Source: Flammula alnicola
Lineage: Eukaryota > Basidiomycota > Agaricomycetes > Agaricales > Strophariaceae
Assembly: GCA_015499995.1 (NCBI GenBank)
Contig: JADNRV010000141.1
Span: 1-64,000 of the forward strand
Reading direction: 5' to 3'
Length of the DNA stretch: 64,000 nucleotides
In this document: piece by piece, positions 1 to 10,352 of the stretch
Position numbering within the stretch: the first letter of the stretch is position 1
Layout: each line of letters begins with the position of its first letter
The notes under the pieces: generated by a model
Seen by the model: the letters and a program-made list of their open reading frames with translations, nothing else
Database searches by the model: none
What the model was told of the DNA's origin: nothing
Program-made: the position numbers and the translations under genes

Positions 1-1238
1 GTGTAATGGTTGAAGGGCGATTTTTAGGGTGCCAACGAGTGCTGGAATCAGGAAAGGGTCAAAGTTCTGTGATTATTTATGTTATTTCGTTGAAATTCTA
101 ATGAGAAGCGTTCGACTTACGACATCCGCACCCAAAATGAGTTCCGGGTCAATCTGTTCATGAATAAGAGCTGCTAGCGGCGAGGGATGTTCAGGACCTT
201 CTTCCAGTGACTCAAACCAATCGAGTTTTAGATAATTTACGTCTCGATGCGAGGACGAGATATCTGGGAAAATAATGTCAGGCTTTCTTGCTGCATTAAC
301 GGAGAAGAGGCCTACTGCAGGGCAAATTGACATTATCACGACATCGGGCCAGCACTTCATCGTTAATGTCCGTTAGCCAAAGGGATGCGCCAGTTTCTGA
401 AGAAGCGGGGAGTTCCGATGTTTTTAGGAGCTGTTGCAGACTAGCAACAATAATTCCAAGGAAGCCAATCCCGGATCCAAGCTCTAGAATACGTTTCGAG
501 GTAACCAAGTCTGCATAAGTAGAACTTAATATATTTTGTGAGCATACAATAATAAAAAGAGAACGCACTAGGATGCAGAATGAGGTATTGCGAAAGCACG
601 AAGCTGGCGAGCCACGTTCTTAAACCCGTAGTCCCGCTTTCGATCGTAGTGCGAGATTCAAGCAATGTTGCGGTGTAATAATCTTTAATATCAATCTGCA
701 TTGGGGAAGACGTCGGAGGCTCAGAAAGTGGTTCATGGAAGTTCCAGAAATGCGTGATATAGGATTGAGAAGGTGGTGCGTTTGGAAGAGGAAGGCCTCT
801 GCCGCAAAGTTGAGAGCGGGTGCTAATGTGTGACGACCCCATTGTTCTAATTAGATAAAAAAAATCAAAAAATCAAACTGACGGTTCAGAAGGCGGCATT
901 AGGGATAGATAATGATCATAAATCCGAGAGTCGATTTCAAAATCATCATCATGCTACTGGAGGATGAGAAAGTTCATCTTAGTGGCATATGCCAAACGAC
1001 ATGCCTCTGCATCGCCTGACCTTCTTGCCATCTCTTCAAGGTTCTCAATCGCCCATTTCCAGAACCGTTTCTGGTACTGCGATGAAGGAGGATATTGTTG
1101 GAAATGTTGGTTAAGAAGCTTGTCGTTTACGAAGAATTCATTGATGGAGGGTAGGTTAATATTCGATGGCAAAGCCAAGTTGCTCGGAGGTGTCAAGGCA
1201 AAGAAAGCGCGTAAGAGGGCGAATAGTTGGCTGTCCAT
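1..1238 (-). CDS. EFM3: EFM3/FAM86-type protein-lysine methyltransferase (eEF2), 3' end outside window
   Basis: This gene encodes a cytosolic SAM-dependent lysine methyltransferase of the FAM86/EEF2KMT family, which methylates translation elongation factor 2. The first exon (start 1238) carries a FAM86-like N-terminal region beginning MDSQLFALLRAFFAL. It splices at about 958 to an exon entered near 844. The SAM-binding motif I reads ILELGSGIGFLGI (about 480-530) and is followed by an acidic post-I strand, LTDINDEVL. Later exons read LKLDWFESLEEG and ILGADV, and the last visible exon (about 1-69) reads FDPFLIPALVGTLKIALQ, as in EFM3 proteins. The gene runs off the left edge, so its C-terminus is missing. 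The frame jumps once near 310-335, between NVNLPC and NAARKPD. A 25-nt intron there would be too short, so a one-base error is likely. The family call is firm. Substrate is inferred from the family. Confidence 0.82.
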
Positions 1239-1381
1239 AGGGACATGATCATGATGATCATGATGATGAGCTCAGAGCCTGAGCCAACCTCCGCATTGTA
1301 CGTGTTTGAACTCCAAGCTGGTAAAACACGTGACCGTTCTCCCAAAATCCTTCAAATTTTTCGGTTGGCACTTTTCTTCAA
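1239..1381. promoter_or_regulatory. Bidirectional promoter between EFM3-like and mS45 genes, with E-box
   Basis: The two start codons lie 143 bp apart and face away from each other. The interval holds a TGATCA/ATGATG-rich near-palindromic run at about 1245-1270 and a CACGTGAC E-box at 1327-1334. Both genes serve translation (cytosolic eEF2 modification and mitochondrial ribosome), so a shared promoter is plausible but inferred. Confidence 0.5.
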
Positions 1382-3062
1382 ATGTTACACCACGTCTCTT
1401 CCTCCCTCAAACCATGCTTGCGTTCGCTCTCGCGGCCGCTGGCCAGCACTTCCAACGTCGTGCAGCATCGTAGCATTGTTTCATCCCTCCCTCTCAAAGC
1501 TCAGCGCAATGCTGGCCAGTCAGCAGAGCCTGAATTTGAGGCGCTCGAGGAATCGATGTTATCTCAACCCGAGGGCGACCGGTCTGAGAACCCTACATCA
1601 TACCGGGAGTTTTTGGAGAAGATTGGCGTCAAATACCAGTACGCCAGACCGCTCCACTATCTCGGAGACACAGTTGAGTTGACCTTGTTGGATATGTGGT
1701 ACACAGACGTTAATTTTATATTCATAGCCGTTTCCTATGAACCCTTCTTTCAAGCCACCTCCGCCAATATCCAATGAACAAAAAGAGGTCATGTTCCGTA
1801 TGTACCTTGCTCACCGACTCGAGAACGGCCCTCGACGGCTGGCGAAACGGTTCAACCTCAGCCTGAAACGCGTCAACGCCATACTGCGGCTCAAGCTACT
1901 CGAGAAGACTTTTGAAAGAGGAAAGGTTAGTCCTCTTCAACTTTTTCTGAATATCAGCGACGCGTGTCGTTGATATTTAGCATGATGCTTTTTTCGATTA
2001 GTCTTATAGACACATACATGGTTACACCTCGTATTACTGATCTTTCAATCTACATCCTTCTCTTGGATTCAACTGACCTACTTTCTTTTTTCCAGGTACA
2101 TGTGTGACATCATATCTTTGGCACCGCAACTAACACAACCTCCCTCTCCTCTCTAATCAATCCTAGGACGTACGTATTTTTTCGCCTTGTTTTTCTTCTC
2201 CACTCTGGGTGCTTGATGAGACATAACTTCATTCGTGAAACGAAAGATATTGTGCGGTGCCCTTACATCACTCGGAATATGGTTATAACCGTTTCAACCC
2301 CATATAATTTTCTTTTTTTCCTTTCTCGGCTTGTAACTTATTAAACCATGCTAATGTTTACCCCGCTTACAGAAGCGAGTACTTCAAACGGGATTCGAAG
2401 CTGGCATGGAAAAGTTACTGGGCGCGCAGACCCATAGCTCTGTATCGGCCATCAAACAGAATCTCGTCGCGACAGAAAAATGGCTGGACCAAGCCCTTAA
2501 CACGTCCCCAGAGAAGTACGATGCCGCACTCGTCGATCCTTTCGACCCAACGCATCCTTCATTTGAGGCACCTGATGTAAACGAGTCCCGCTCCGATGTT
2601 CATAAATCAGATATGCTGGAAGAAGAAGAGCAACGTGATGCTACTCCTTCTCATTACGAACGGCTATACTGGGAGTCTGTTCCAGAAGATGGCCGAGTAA
2701 GAACTTACTTCGCATCTATGATATTCTTTCTAACCTCTCGTTTCTAGGAACCCCTTCTTCCCTCCATCTTACAAACTGAAAGGCAAAAGGCTGAACTACG
2801 GAAGTTGAAAGCAGAGATCAAAGCCAGCAAGCAGTTCCTGGTGCGTAGGCCACCAACACAATTCATTAGGCGACCCAAGAAGGCAATCTTCGTCGTCGGT
2901 CGGCCCCGAGGTCGCAAAGGCCCCGTCACTAAATTTGTGGACGTGGGCGGTCAATTCTTGAACCTTGATGATCGCATTAAGAGTCTAGGACTGTCTCGTA
3001 GTAGGGCCATGCGCAGACAGAAGAAGGCTGAGGAGAAGAAACAATTATATATCAAGCAGTAG
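1382..3062 (+). CDS. Mitochondrial small ribosomal subunit protein mS45 (EMR/Bot1 family)
   Basis: This is a mitoribosome small-subunit protein of the eukaryotic mitochondrial regulator family (fission yeast Bot1, budding yeast Mrps35). The N-terminus, MLHHVSSSLKPCLRSLSRPL, is rich in Ser/Arg and looks like a mitochondrial presequence. Exons are 1382-1672, 1728-1925, 2373-2696 and 2748-3062, all phase 0. The family core PFPMNPSFKPPPPISNEQK crosses the first junction, followed by MYLAHRLENGPRRLAKRFNLS, in which a helix-turn-helix-like run is visible. The C-terminus is basic (QFIRRPKKAIFVVGRPRGRK) and ends KKQLYIKQ. The interval 1926-2372 is unusually long for an intron here and may hide one or more tiny exons (for example around AGGAC at 2164); I could not settle this. 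Convergent with the next gene, with 106 bp between stops. Confidence 0.85.
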
Positions 3063-3168
3063 TCTTCGTTCTATTATCCGTCGGGGTGTTTTTATATATC
3101 GTTAATGATGAGGGCATATTGTTAATTATCACATCCTCTTCTTATCCCCTTGCTCGTTATGTTAAGGA

Positions 3169-3730
3169 TTAGATTGGGATCCCATCCAACTTGAGATCAT
3201 AAACCGTAATTCTACCAAAAAAGTCAGAGCTGTCTTCGAAGACCAATTTTAGAGCAGAAATTCCTCCGCTCAGTAGCTCGGGTTGCACAGGCGTCAAGTC
3301 AAACGCTTGTCGGCGGTTGACGTCCTCGGGATATACAGTCGTGAGGACTTGCCAGTCCTTTGTACCTGACCCTTCAACGGGGATGTATACTGCACATCTT
3401 GTCCCGACAAAACCCCCTTGGAAAGTGATCGAGAGGCGCTTGGGCACAACTCGACTGTTAAATCCTAGTTGAATGAACTGTGGCAATCCCTTGGTATTTG
3501 AGGTCAGTTTTACTTTTTAAAATTTGTGAAGGTCTGAAAACCAACCTGCTGCGATATCCAGCACGTTTCCGGGCTGTTGTCGACTAAATGTTTCTTGCCG
3601 GTTGCCTTCTCGAGCGTGGAACTGACTCTGAAAATATAATTTTATCAGAATGACTTTGCGTCCGCGAAGACGAAGAATGCTACTTGATTGATGTGTCTGC
3701 GTCGAGGAGGGGGACAGTTGACATTGCCAT
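3169..3730 (-). CDS. NR2C2AP (TRA16)-like discoidin-fold protein
   Basis: This small protein of about 140 residues resembles animal nuclear receptor 2C2-associated protein, which has an F5/8-type C (discoidin) fold. Its role in fungi is unknown. I read three exons: start MAMSTVPLLDADTSIK from 3730; then KVSSTLEKATGKKHLVDN and SPETCWISQQG; then LPQFIQLGF to the stop at 3169. The middle exon is in a different frame from the longest open frame there, and splicing restores it. Diagnostic stretches are TCWISQQG, ITFQGGFVG, VYPEDVNRRQAFDL and VFEDSSDFFGRITVYDL, which line up with the human protein along its length. A second Met two codons downstream (3724) is an alternative start. The start faces the phosphatase gene 113 bp away. 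The family call is firm; no function is claimed. Confidence 0.8.
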
Positions 3731-3843
3731 GAAGATAAACGCGTCGTGGGAATTTTTGATTGCATCTCTGCTGTGATTACTCATGGGTCAGCGCTACAGC
3801 CAGAACCCCCACTAGCGCCTATCTCATATCTTACTCCTAGAAA

Positions 3844-5166
3844 ATGTCATCCTCTGTGAACCCACAGAAGCTGCCTGCATGGCTTGCGACAGCCATCAAT
3901 TCCGAGAAGCACATCAACAACGTATTGCGCACCCTCGCAGCACGAGAATCAAAACGTGTTACCGCCCGCAGAGCATCCGAAGTACAAGCTCTGGCGAAAT
4001 CAGAAGTTATACCTGCTACCACCCGATCTTCTCTCTCTTCGCTTCTCTGTCGACAAAAGGAGCTGCATCCTCATCACATCGAGCATTATTCAACCGCTAC
4101 GGGCATACATGACACGAACCAACCCATGAATCGGTACATGGACATCCTCCCTTACGATCGCACGCGCGTTGTCGTGGATTATGGAGGCGAAGCTCCTGTC
4201 GAGGACAACGCAGGGAAGTGGCATGGTCGATATTTGAATGCGAATTGGGTTCTCGAGCGATTCGGCCATAAATGGTGGATCGCAACGCAGGCGCCTTTGA
4301 GATACACCGCACATGCATTTTTGAGCGTGATGCTTCAGCCGGTTATTCGACCCCCTCACACCTCATATCCTCCGACGGTTGTATCTCCAGCCAACAAGAC
4401 GTGCCGAGTGCGGACCGTTGTTCAATTGACGCAACACATCGAAAATGGGCACAAGAAGGCAGATTTGTACTTTCCCACTGAAGTGGGTCGAGCTGTCATC
4501 GTTCCTCCTGAAGAAGGGTGCCATGCGTCTCCTCTCAAGGTGACCCTACTCGAAACGAAAACTATCAAGGACGCACATTGCATTCAAAGCACGGTTTCGA
4601 TCGTTCCTCTTCATCGGCCATCTCGCCGCTTGTCCAATGGCCAGAAAGATCCCAAGGTCAACGAGGATGATTATGGACAACCAAACGACAACGACGAAAT
4701 CGTCTTCAATCACTTGCTATACACGGCATGGCCTGACCATGGTGTCCCAGAACCAGAGGATCGCGAAAGTCTCCTCGCCTTCATCCGTCTCGTGGATCGC
4801 ACGAACCGTGATAAATCTCGCTGTTCGGTGCACAGAGATTCATCCCCAGATCACCCTTGTACAGAGCTTGATCCTGACCCACCCGTCATGATTGGATGCT
4901 CTGCGGGTGTAGGACGCACCGGATCCTTCATCGCACTTTCCTCTTTGCTTCGCAAATACGGGTTTTTGCCACCAGCGTCACAGCCAACGATTGCACCTGT
5001 GATACATGACTCACCTCTTGGATCTCTTCCAAACGATCTGAAGGATGATCTGATCTTACAAGAAATCGACTCCTTGCGAGAGCAGCGACCAGGAATGGTG
5101 CAAAGGAACGAACAAGCCCTCCTTATTTATGAAGTCTTGATCGACTCGTTCATCAATACCTCATAG
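3844..5166 (+). CDS. Protein tyrosine phosphatase, classical PTP domain
   Basis: A single-exon 440-residue cysteine-based phosphatase that hydrolyses phosphotyrosine, presumably in the cytosol or nucleus because no signal or membrane segment is visible. In order: an N-terminal helical region, NRYMDILPYDRTRV (KNRY-loop type) around residue 98, the WPD loop TAWPDHGVPE (W296, D298), the P-loop GCSAGVGRTG (nucleophile Cys352, Arg358), and a Q-loop region GMVQRNEQALL near residue 420. All catalytic elements are present. The residue just before the nucleophile is Gly instead of the usual His (VHCSAG in most family members). An insert of about 60 residues rich in Pro/Asp lies between the WPD and P-loops. 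The start is the first Met of the frame, directly after a short AT-rich leader. Confidence 0.9.
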   Translation: MSSSVNPQKLPAWLATAINSEKHINNVLRTLAARESKRVTARRASEVQALAKSEVIPATTRSSLSSLLCRQKELHPHHIEHYSTATGIHDTNQPMNRYMDILPYDRTRVVVDYGGEAPVEDNAGKWHGRYLNANWVLERFGHKWWIATQAPLRYTAHAFLSVMLQPVIRPPHTSYPPTVVSPANKTCRVRTVVQLTQHIENGHKKADLYFPTEVGRAVIVPPEEGCHASPLKVTLLETKTIKDAHCIQSTVSIVPLHRPSRRLSNGQKDPKVNEDDYGQPNDNDEIVFNHLLYTAWPDHGVPEPEDRESLLAFIRLVDRTNRDKSRCSVHRDSSPDHPCTELDPDPPVMIGCSAGVGRTGSFIALSSLLRKYGFLPPASQPTIAPVIHDSPLGSLPNDLKDDLILQEIDSLREQRPGMVQRNEQALLIYEVLIDSFINTS

Positions 5167-5652
5167 CGGAATTCACTCTAAATCTTTCGACATATCTTCC
5201 TATGATACACAGATCGTGAAGCTTATTTCAAATTGCGACAGCCTTTCTCGTCTCGCCAACTGTGTTTACAGACTTGGAAGGATCGTTCATCCGAGCACGG
5301 CAAATATTGGTTTTGATCCGGATATGCGCCATCATCAACATGCCACCAACATCCTTGCCAACAACGTCCTGAGGCCCCAAATTTCAGCCTTGTGTATAGT
5401 TGGTCACGGTGCAGATAAGCTTGGGGAAAATATAGCGATATCACTCCAGTGCGTGTGATGCGTGGGTAAAGATGGAGTTATCGTATACCAAACTCCTGGG
5501 GAGACCGGATGGCGAATCTCAAAAAGGTGTCATTTGAGCGACATCGGGACAAGGATGGACAAGATGGATGACTGATTAATCAGCTCATAATAGCTCATGA
5601 TATGATGACTTTATGTATGAGATTATCCGTACAAATCTGTTAGGCTCAATAC
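5167..5652. other. Intergenic, no gene seen; perfect 12-bp palindrome
   Basis: No coding signal is visible. A perfect palindrome CTGATTAATCAG lies at 5572-5583, followed by a short direct repeat of AGCTCAT. It sits about 70 bp upstream of the quinone reductase start and may be a regulatory site or chance. Confidence 0.4.
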
Positions 5653-7119
5653 ATGTTCCTTAGTTCCTCTTCCCGCAACATTACTTTCCGTCTCTCTCAC
5701 TTCCTTCGTCAATTGTCGAACACTTCTGCTCATCGAACTATGGCCCTTCCTCCCACCGTTGAAGCTATCACGATCCCCCATGTACATGCTTACAGAACAT
5801 CAAATCTGGATTGTGTTCAAATGCTAACTGTCTGTTTGTAGATTGGTGGCTTCGAAGTCATCCAAAAAACCACTATTCCTTTCCCCCAAGTCAACCCCGG
5901 CGATATCGTTATCAAGGTATGCCCGAAGTCCGAGTCTGATAATCATATCTTCATTGTGACATCTTATCTACACTTAGGTTGACTATCTCGGCGTCAACTT
6001 CATAGATACATACTACCGGTGAGTGTGGACAAGCGCATCGCGCTTGAGAAATAACGTCCGACTGTTTTCTAGGCAGGGACTTTACAAATACCAAGGATTT
6101 CCGGCTATACTGGGAAAGGAAACAGCTGGGACTATCGTGGCTTTGCCTACAGACAACGCCGTGCTCAATAACGAGACCTTCAAGGGACAAGGATTCAAAG
6201 TGGGTGGAAAAGTCGCCGCCGTAAGTCCACCTCTCAATATTAGTATTTTTAGCATCAAGCTGAGCTTGTCATGCCGCCAAGGACTTCCTTGGAACGCATG
6301 CAACATACATTTCCGTTCCCTGGAAATCTGTCTATCCTGTACCAGAATCCATCTCCACGCGGGTAGCCGCTGCTGCTCTTCTCCAAGGGCTGACAGCGGT
6401 TACCTTCTTCGAAGAGGCATACAAGGTCAAGAAGGGTGACACCATCCTCGTGCATACCGTTGCTGGAGGCCTGGGACTGCTCTTCGCACAGCTAGGAAAG
6501 CGGATTGGCGCGACGGTCATCGGAACGACGTCTAGTCCCGCGAAAGCCGAGCTAGCGAAGAAGAATGGGGCCGATCATGTTATTCTATACCCCGTGGAAG
6601 ACACAGTGCAGAGAGTGTTGGAGCTCACCAATGGCGAAGGTGTCGACGCAGTTTTCGATGGCGTTGGCAAGGATACGTATGTCGCGATTTGTGTATCTGC
6701 GTCAAAACATGGCACTCAAGCTTCGGGCGTTACAGGTTTGATAATAACTTCAAGCTGATAAAGCGTAAAGGCACAATTGTGTCTGTGGGGAATGCATCTG
6801 GCCCCGTCGCTCCGTTCTCAGTCCCAAGACTCGTTGAGAAAAACATCAAATTACTGCGGCCAACGTAAGATTTTATTCTGGTCGTGATTGACATCAGACT
6901 TACTGAAATATGAAACCCAGGATGAGCAACTATGTTTACACGCCAGAGGAGGCAGCTCATTACGGAAAAGTGCTCTTCGACTTGGTGGAGAAGGGAGATC
7001 TTAAAATTCAAATCTTCAAGGAATACCCTTTCACCGCTGAGGGCGTGCAGGAGGCGCAGCGCGATCTTACTGCACCAGGAGGAAAGACGACTGGAAAGTT
7101 GCTGATTAAGGTCGAGTAG
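5653..7119 (+). CDS. ZTA1: NADPH:quinone oxidoreductase, zeta-crystallin type
   Basis: This is a medium-chain dehydrogenase/reductase of the quinone reductase (QOR/zeta-crystallin) group, which reduces quinones with NADPH and lacks the zinc ligands of alcohol dehydrogenases. About seven short exons are joined. Conserved stretches are YLGVNFIDTYYR, GKETAGTIVA, the nucleotide-binding turn VHTVAGGLGLLFAQLGK, IGTTSSPAKAELAKKNGAD, DAVFDGVGKDT, GTIVSVGNASGPV and, near the end, TTGKLLIKVE. Two starts are possible. The Met at 5653 adds 29 residues rich in Ser, Arg and Phe, which look like a mitochondrial presequence. The Met at 5740 (MALPPTVEAI) gives the normal cytosolic length. I report the long form; the short form may be the main product. 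Confidence 0.88.
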
Positions 7120-7676
7120 AAGTGCCGTGGTTGTCGTGGTTGTTATTTTGATAAATTGCCTGAGTGTGTAAATAACGAATTCCTAAGTTCATCATCTTAG
7201 ACTGTGAGGCTCGGCTTTTCAGATATGACAAAGATCTGGGGCAGATTGGGGAGATAATGCTGTGCCATATGTGGTGTAAGTATATGAGTCCACGCCGCAC
7301 GGATACCATCTGTATGACGTCTTTTTTCAGTATAGGTTCGAGTCCGGACTCCGTGTTATAACTTTGAATACTATTTAAAGTATTTTTAATTTTTTAGCGT
7401 GCGCGTCGCGCGGTTCGTCGATCACGTGACCTCTTCCTGGTGTCCACAACTGTCAGTGTCACTGACAATTTCAAGGTTCTTGATTCTTGAAATTCTGGCA
7501 TCTGGAAACCGCGCGTCGCTCTGAGCGTTTCCTTGTATCTTTTCTCGGCCACCTCTCTCTTCTGTGCCATCATTCTCGCTTCACATTCTCTGACAGCCCA
7601 CTAAGTATACGGTATGTACCATCTAACTTCACACTGTTATATCGGGGTCTGACGCGGCGCGTATTTTCAATCAGTC
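7120..7676. promoter_or_regulatory. Intergenic/promoter region of ketopantoate reductase with E-box and inverted repeat
   Basis: No gene is seen. A CACGTGAC E-box lies at 7423-7430, and 20 bp downstream is a near-continuous inverted repeat, TGTCAGTG-T-CACTGACA (7451-7467). An AT-rich tract precedes them. They lie 210-255 bp upstream of the ketopantoate reductase start, so they are candidate transcription-factor sites. A sequence resembling a tRNA B box at about 7335-7345 is discussed among the rejected items. Confidence 0.45.
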
Positions 7677-8897
7677 ATGCATCTTCACATCCTAGGCTTG
7701 GGTTCAATAGGATGCCTACTAGCACACAATCTCCGTCGTGTCCTACCTTCCCAACACATTATCACTCTCATCCACAAAACCGCCGAAGAACGACAACACT
7801 TCCTGAAGAGGGGCTCTATTTGCATAGAGCATTATGGAGTACAATCCTTATCCCAAGGGTTTCAGCATGAACTTTCTGCAAAATTCCCCGAGTCGTCACC
7901 TCCCCAAGAACCAAACACCTCTCCTTCAGGTACGGATGTCGCAGTCAAGAACGACTCTCCAATCGACTCTGTCTTCGTCGCTTTGAAGGCTCAGCATACG
8001 ATGGGTGCCATGAAAGCTCTAGCACACCGCATCAGTGCTAACTCGACCATCGTTTTACTCCAGAATGGCATGGGGATTTACGAACAATTAGTGAGCGAAG
8101 TCTTTCGTAACCCAGACCAACGTCCGCATTTTATCCTTGCCTCCAATACTCATGGAGCCTTTGTGAAACACTCCTTCCATGTCATCCATGCTGGAGTAGG
8201 GACTATAGAGTTTGGGATCACTCCCGACACTCAAGGACGCGACTATGAGGCCGGCCTTCACGATGAAAGCATTGATCCTCCGGAGCGACGACTACGGCTT
8301 GTCGATATTTTACCTCCAGGTGACCAGCATGCTGAGAGGTATAAGAGTCTCCGAGACACTGTCGCGGCCTTCCTCCTCATGCAAGACCTCAATGTTTTCT
8401 GGAAATCACTACCAGACTTGCAGTTACTGATGCAACGGAAGCTTGTGGTGAACGCAGCAATCAACCCTCTTACCGCGCTTCTCGGATGCCGAAATGGCGA
8501 CGCTTTCAACCATCAGTATGGCCGTGATATCCTCCAGCAAGTTTGTCAAGAAGCTTCAGCAGTTTTCGCGGCTCAGATGGATCACGAAAACCAAATGGAA
8601 CTGCAAGAACTCAGAAGGCAGGGAATCGATACCAGGGACATCCAACTACCTGCCCTTCCTGAGCTGTTGTCCCCAGAGTTGCTGGAGAAGGAGGTCCTAC
8701 GAGTCGCCGATATCACAAAAGGAAATATTTCATCGATGTTGCAAGACGTTCGAAGAGGGCGGAAATCCGAGATCGATTTCATCAATGGATACTTAGAGAA
8801 ACTGGGGTACGACTATGGCATACGGACACCCGTCAATGCAACACTGTGCCGGCTGGTCAAGCTCAAGTATTTCGTACCTTTGGATCAAATGCTATAG
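7677..8897 (+). CDS. PAN5: 2-dehydropantoate 2-reductase (ketopantoate reductase)
   Basis: A single-exon, 406-residue enzyme of the ApbA/PanE family, which reduces ketopantoate to pantoate with NADPH in pantothenate (coenzyme A) synthesis. The N-terminal Rossmann turn is ILGLGSIGCLLAHNL (residues 4-18). The family signatures follow: VFVALKAQHT with the cofactor-side Lys, IVLLQNGMGIYEQL, the catalytic-lysine region RKLVVNAAINPLTALLG near residue 258, and SEIDFINGYLEKLG near the C-terminus. The protein is longer than bacterial PanE because of two inserts: Pro/Ser-rich residues around 70-90 and an acidic stretch around 185-215. Both are common in fungal members. The frame is clean from end to end. 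No linked pathway gene is visible. Confidence 0.9.
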   Translation: MHLHILGLGSIGCLLAHNLRRVLPSQHIITLIHKTAEERQHFLKRGSICIEHYGVQSLSQGFQHELSAKFPESSPPQEPNTSPSGTDVAVKNDSPIDSVFVALKAQHTMGAMKALAHRISANSTIVLLQNGMGIYEQLVSEVFRNPDQRPHFILASNTHGAFVKHSFHVIHAGVGTIEFGITPDTQGRDYEAGLHDESIDPPERRLRLVDILPPGDQHAERYKSLRDTVAAFLLMQDLNVFWKSLPDLQLLMQRKLVVNAAINPLTALLGCRNGDAFNHQYGRDILQQVCQEASAVFAAQMDHENQMELQELRRQGIDTRDIQLPALPELLSPELLEKEVLRVADITKGNISSMLQDVRRGRKSEIDFINGYLEKLGYDYGIRTPVNATLCRLVKLKYFVPLDQML

Positions 8898-10352
8898 AAT
8901 TTGTTCTCCGTCTGTGAGAGTGAATTTTCGTATTTCGTTTGATACGTGGACATTCTAAATTCAGGCCAGCGCAAGTGAGTCAGCCTGAGTTAATTTTGCA
9001 GCTAACGATTTTTTATGCAGTTTTCTGCGCCTAATCGATCCAGAGCATCCATCAACTTACAGGAACGGTTCTACCTTCAAACGATTGACTACCGTCAGCA
9101 CTCCCATCATTCTCTGCTTGTCCGTGTTCAGTTAGAGTGCCTCAACTGTGTCAAGGCAGATTTTCTGGGAGATGTTCATTTCCTCATATCTCGAGAGGTC
9201 TCGTTAGCTTCTATCCGGAAGCTATCATTCTCGGTGAGCCACGGATGAACTGGACGCTCGTCTTGTATGGCTAATTTTTTTTGTGGCGGTCCTGGTTGAA
9301 GGCTCATACAAGACGTGCAGCTCGCACCGTCAATTTTTTTTTACAAGTTTCATTGTCATCCTGGGTGCTAGAATCTTCTTTCAAAAGCTCGCCACTCTCT
9401 CGCCACTCTTTGTCGCTCTTAGTAACTTCTCAACACAGAAGGCAGAAATTGCTGTTGACGGCAGCGCATCTGACGTCCAACTCAGCGCCATATTCAATAT
9501 TATTTGCATCTCGTATGGCAGCTCGTTAACGGTCCACATTTTGACCAACGTCAGTAGGGCAAAGCACCGATTTTCGGAAACCAACTTGCACTCTTGCTGT
9601 TTGTCAAATATAAGCCTTTCGCCGTCGCTCTCCGCGTTAGGAGCGAGTCTTTCTACCAGTCAACTGTTTCCACATTCCTGACAGCTGCGTATGTAAGTAC
9701 GGATTCTATGGATTCGTGTTCATAAATCTAACCAAAGGGCGATATAAAGATTCTAGGATGCCAAAAGAGCCGACAACAAGGGCGATGTGATGATAGTCAT
9801 ACACCCTTGCGCATCAATCTTGTCAGAGCGACGCGGATATTGAGAGCCCTCTATGGAACGTCAGTGCTGGTGACGACCTTCAGATCTTGCCACGTTACCA
9901 GAGCAATCGTCTCTGTCTGTACGACGTCTGAAAAGGCATTGGTTTCTGCGATGGGTCCAACTATTTTTGGCGTCATCACACCTTATTTGCATTTCTTGTC
10001 ATATCCAATAAACTAACGGCGCCTCGAAGGGGGCTTTCTTTCAGATTCATCCATCCGAATTGTCATGCAGTCCGCGTTGTCTGTTATAGGCCTCACGATG
10101 CCAATTTGATGTCAATCGCATTGTTTTCAAATACGAGGCTCTCAAAATCGTTCAAGACGAAGCTTCGACTTGAGAAATTGTGTACAAAATGAAGTACAAA
10201 CAATTCTATCAGTTAAATTACATTAGTTAATGTCTTTACATCCAGTTATAAGTCCTTGGTAAGTCCTAGTAGTAACATGCAAATAACATGTCCATTCAAT
10301 GTCCATTTCATCGACTGTTCCCGAGCGGCCCGAGCTTCCACAACGTCATCAG
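8898..10352. other. Gene-poor interval of about 1.45 kb
   Basis: Only short open frames without recognisable similarity occur here. The longest (9283-9681) has a composition unlike its neighbours and no plausible splice partners. A poly-T run lies near 9333-9341. I see no RNA gene or mobile element. Confidence 0.4.

Noticed and set aside
7298..7355. tRNA gene suggested by a GGTTCGAGTCC B-box-like sequence and CACGGA/TCCGTG ends
   Set aside because: The T-arm stem does not pair well, no A box or anticodon arm fits, and the span of about 58 nt is too short.
9283..9681. 132-residue open frame
   Set aside because: No family features, no splice context, and composition like noncoding DNA.
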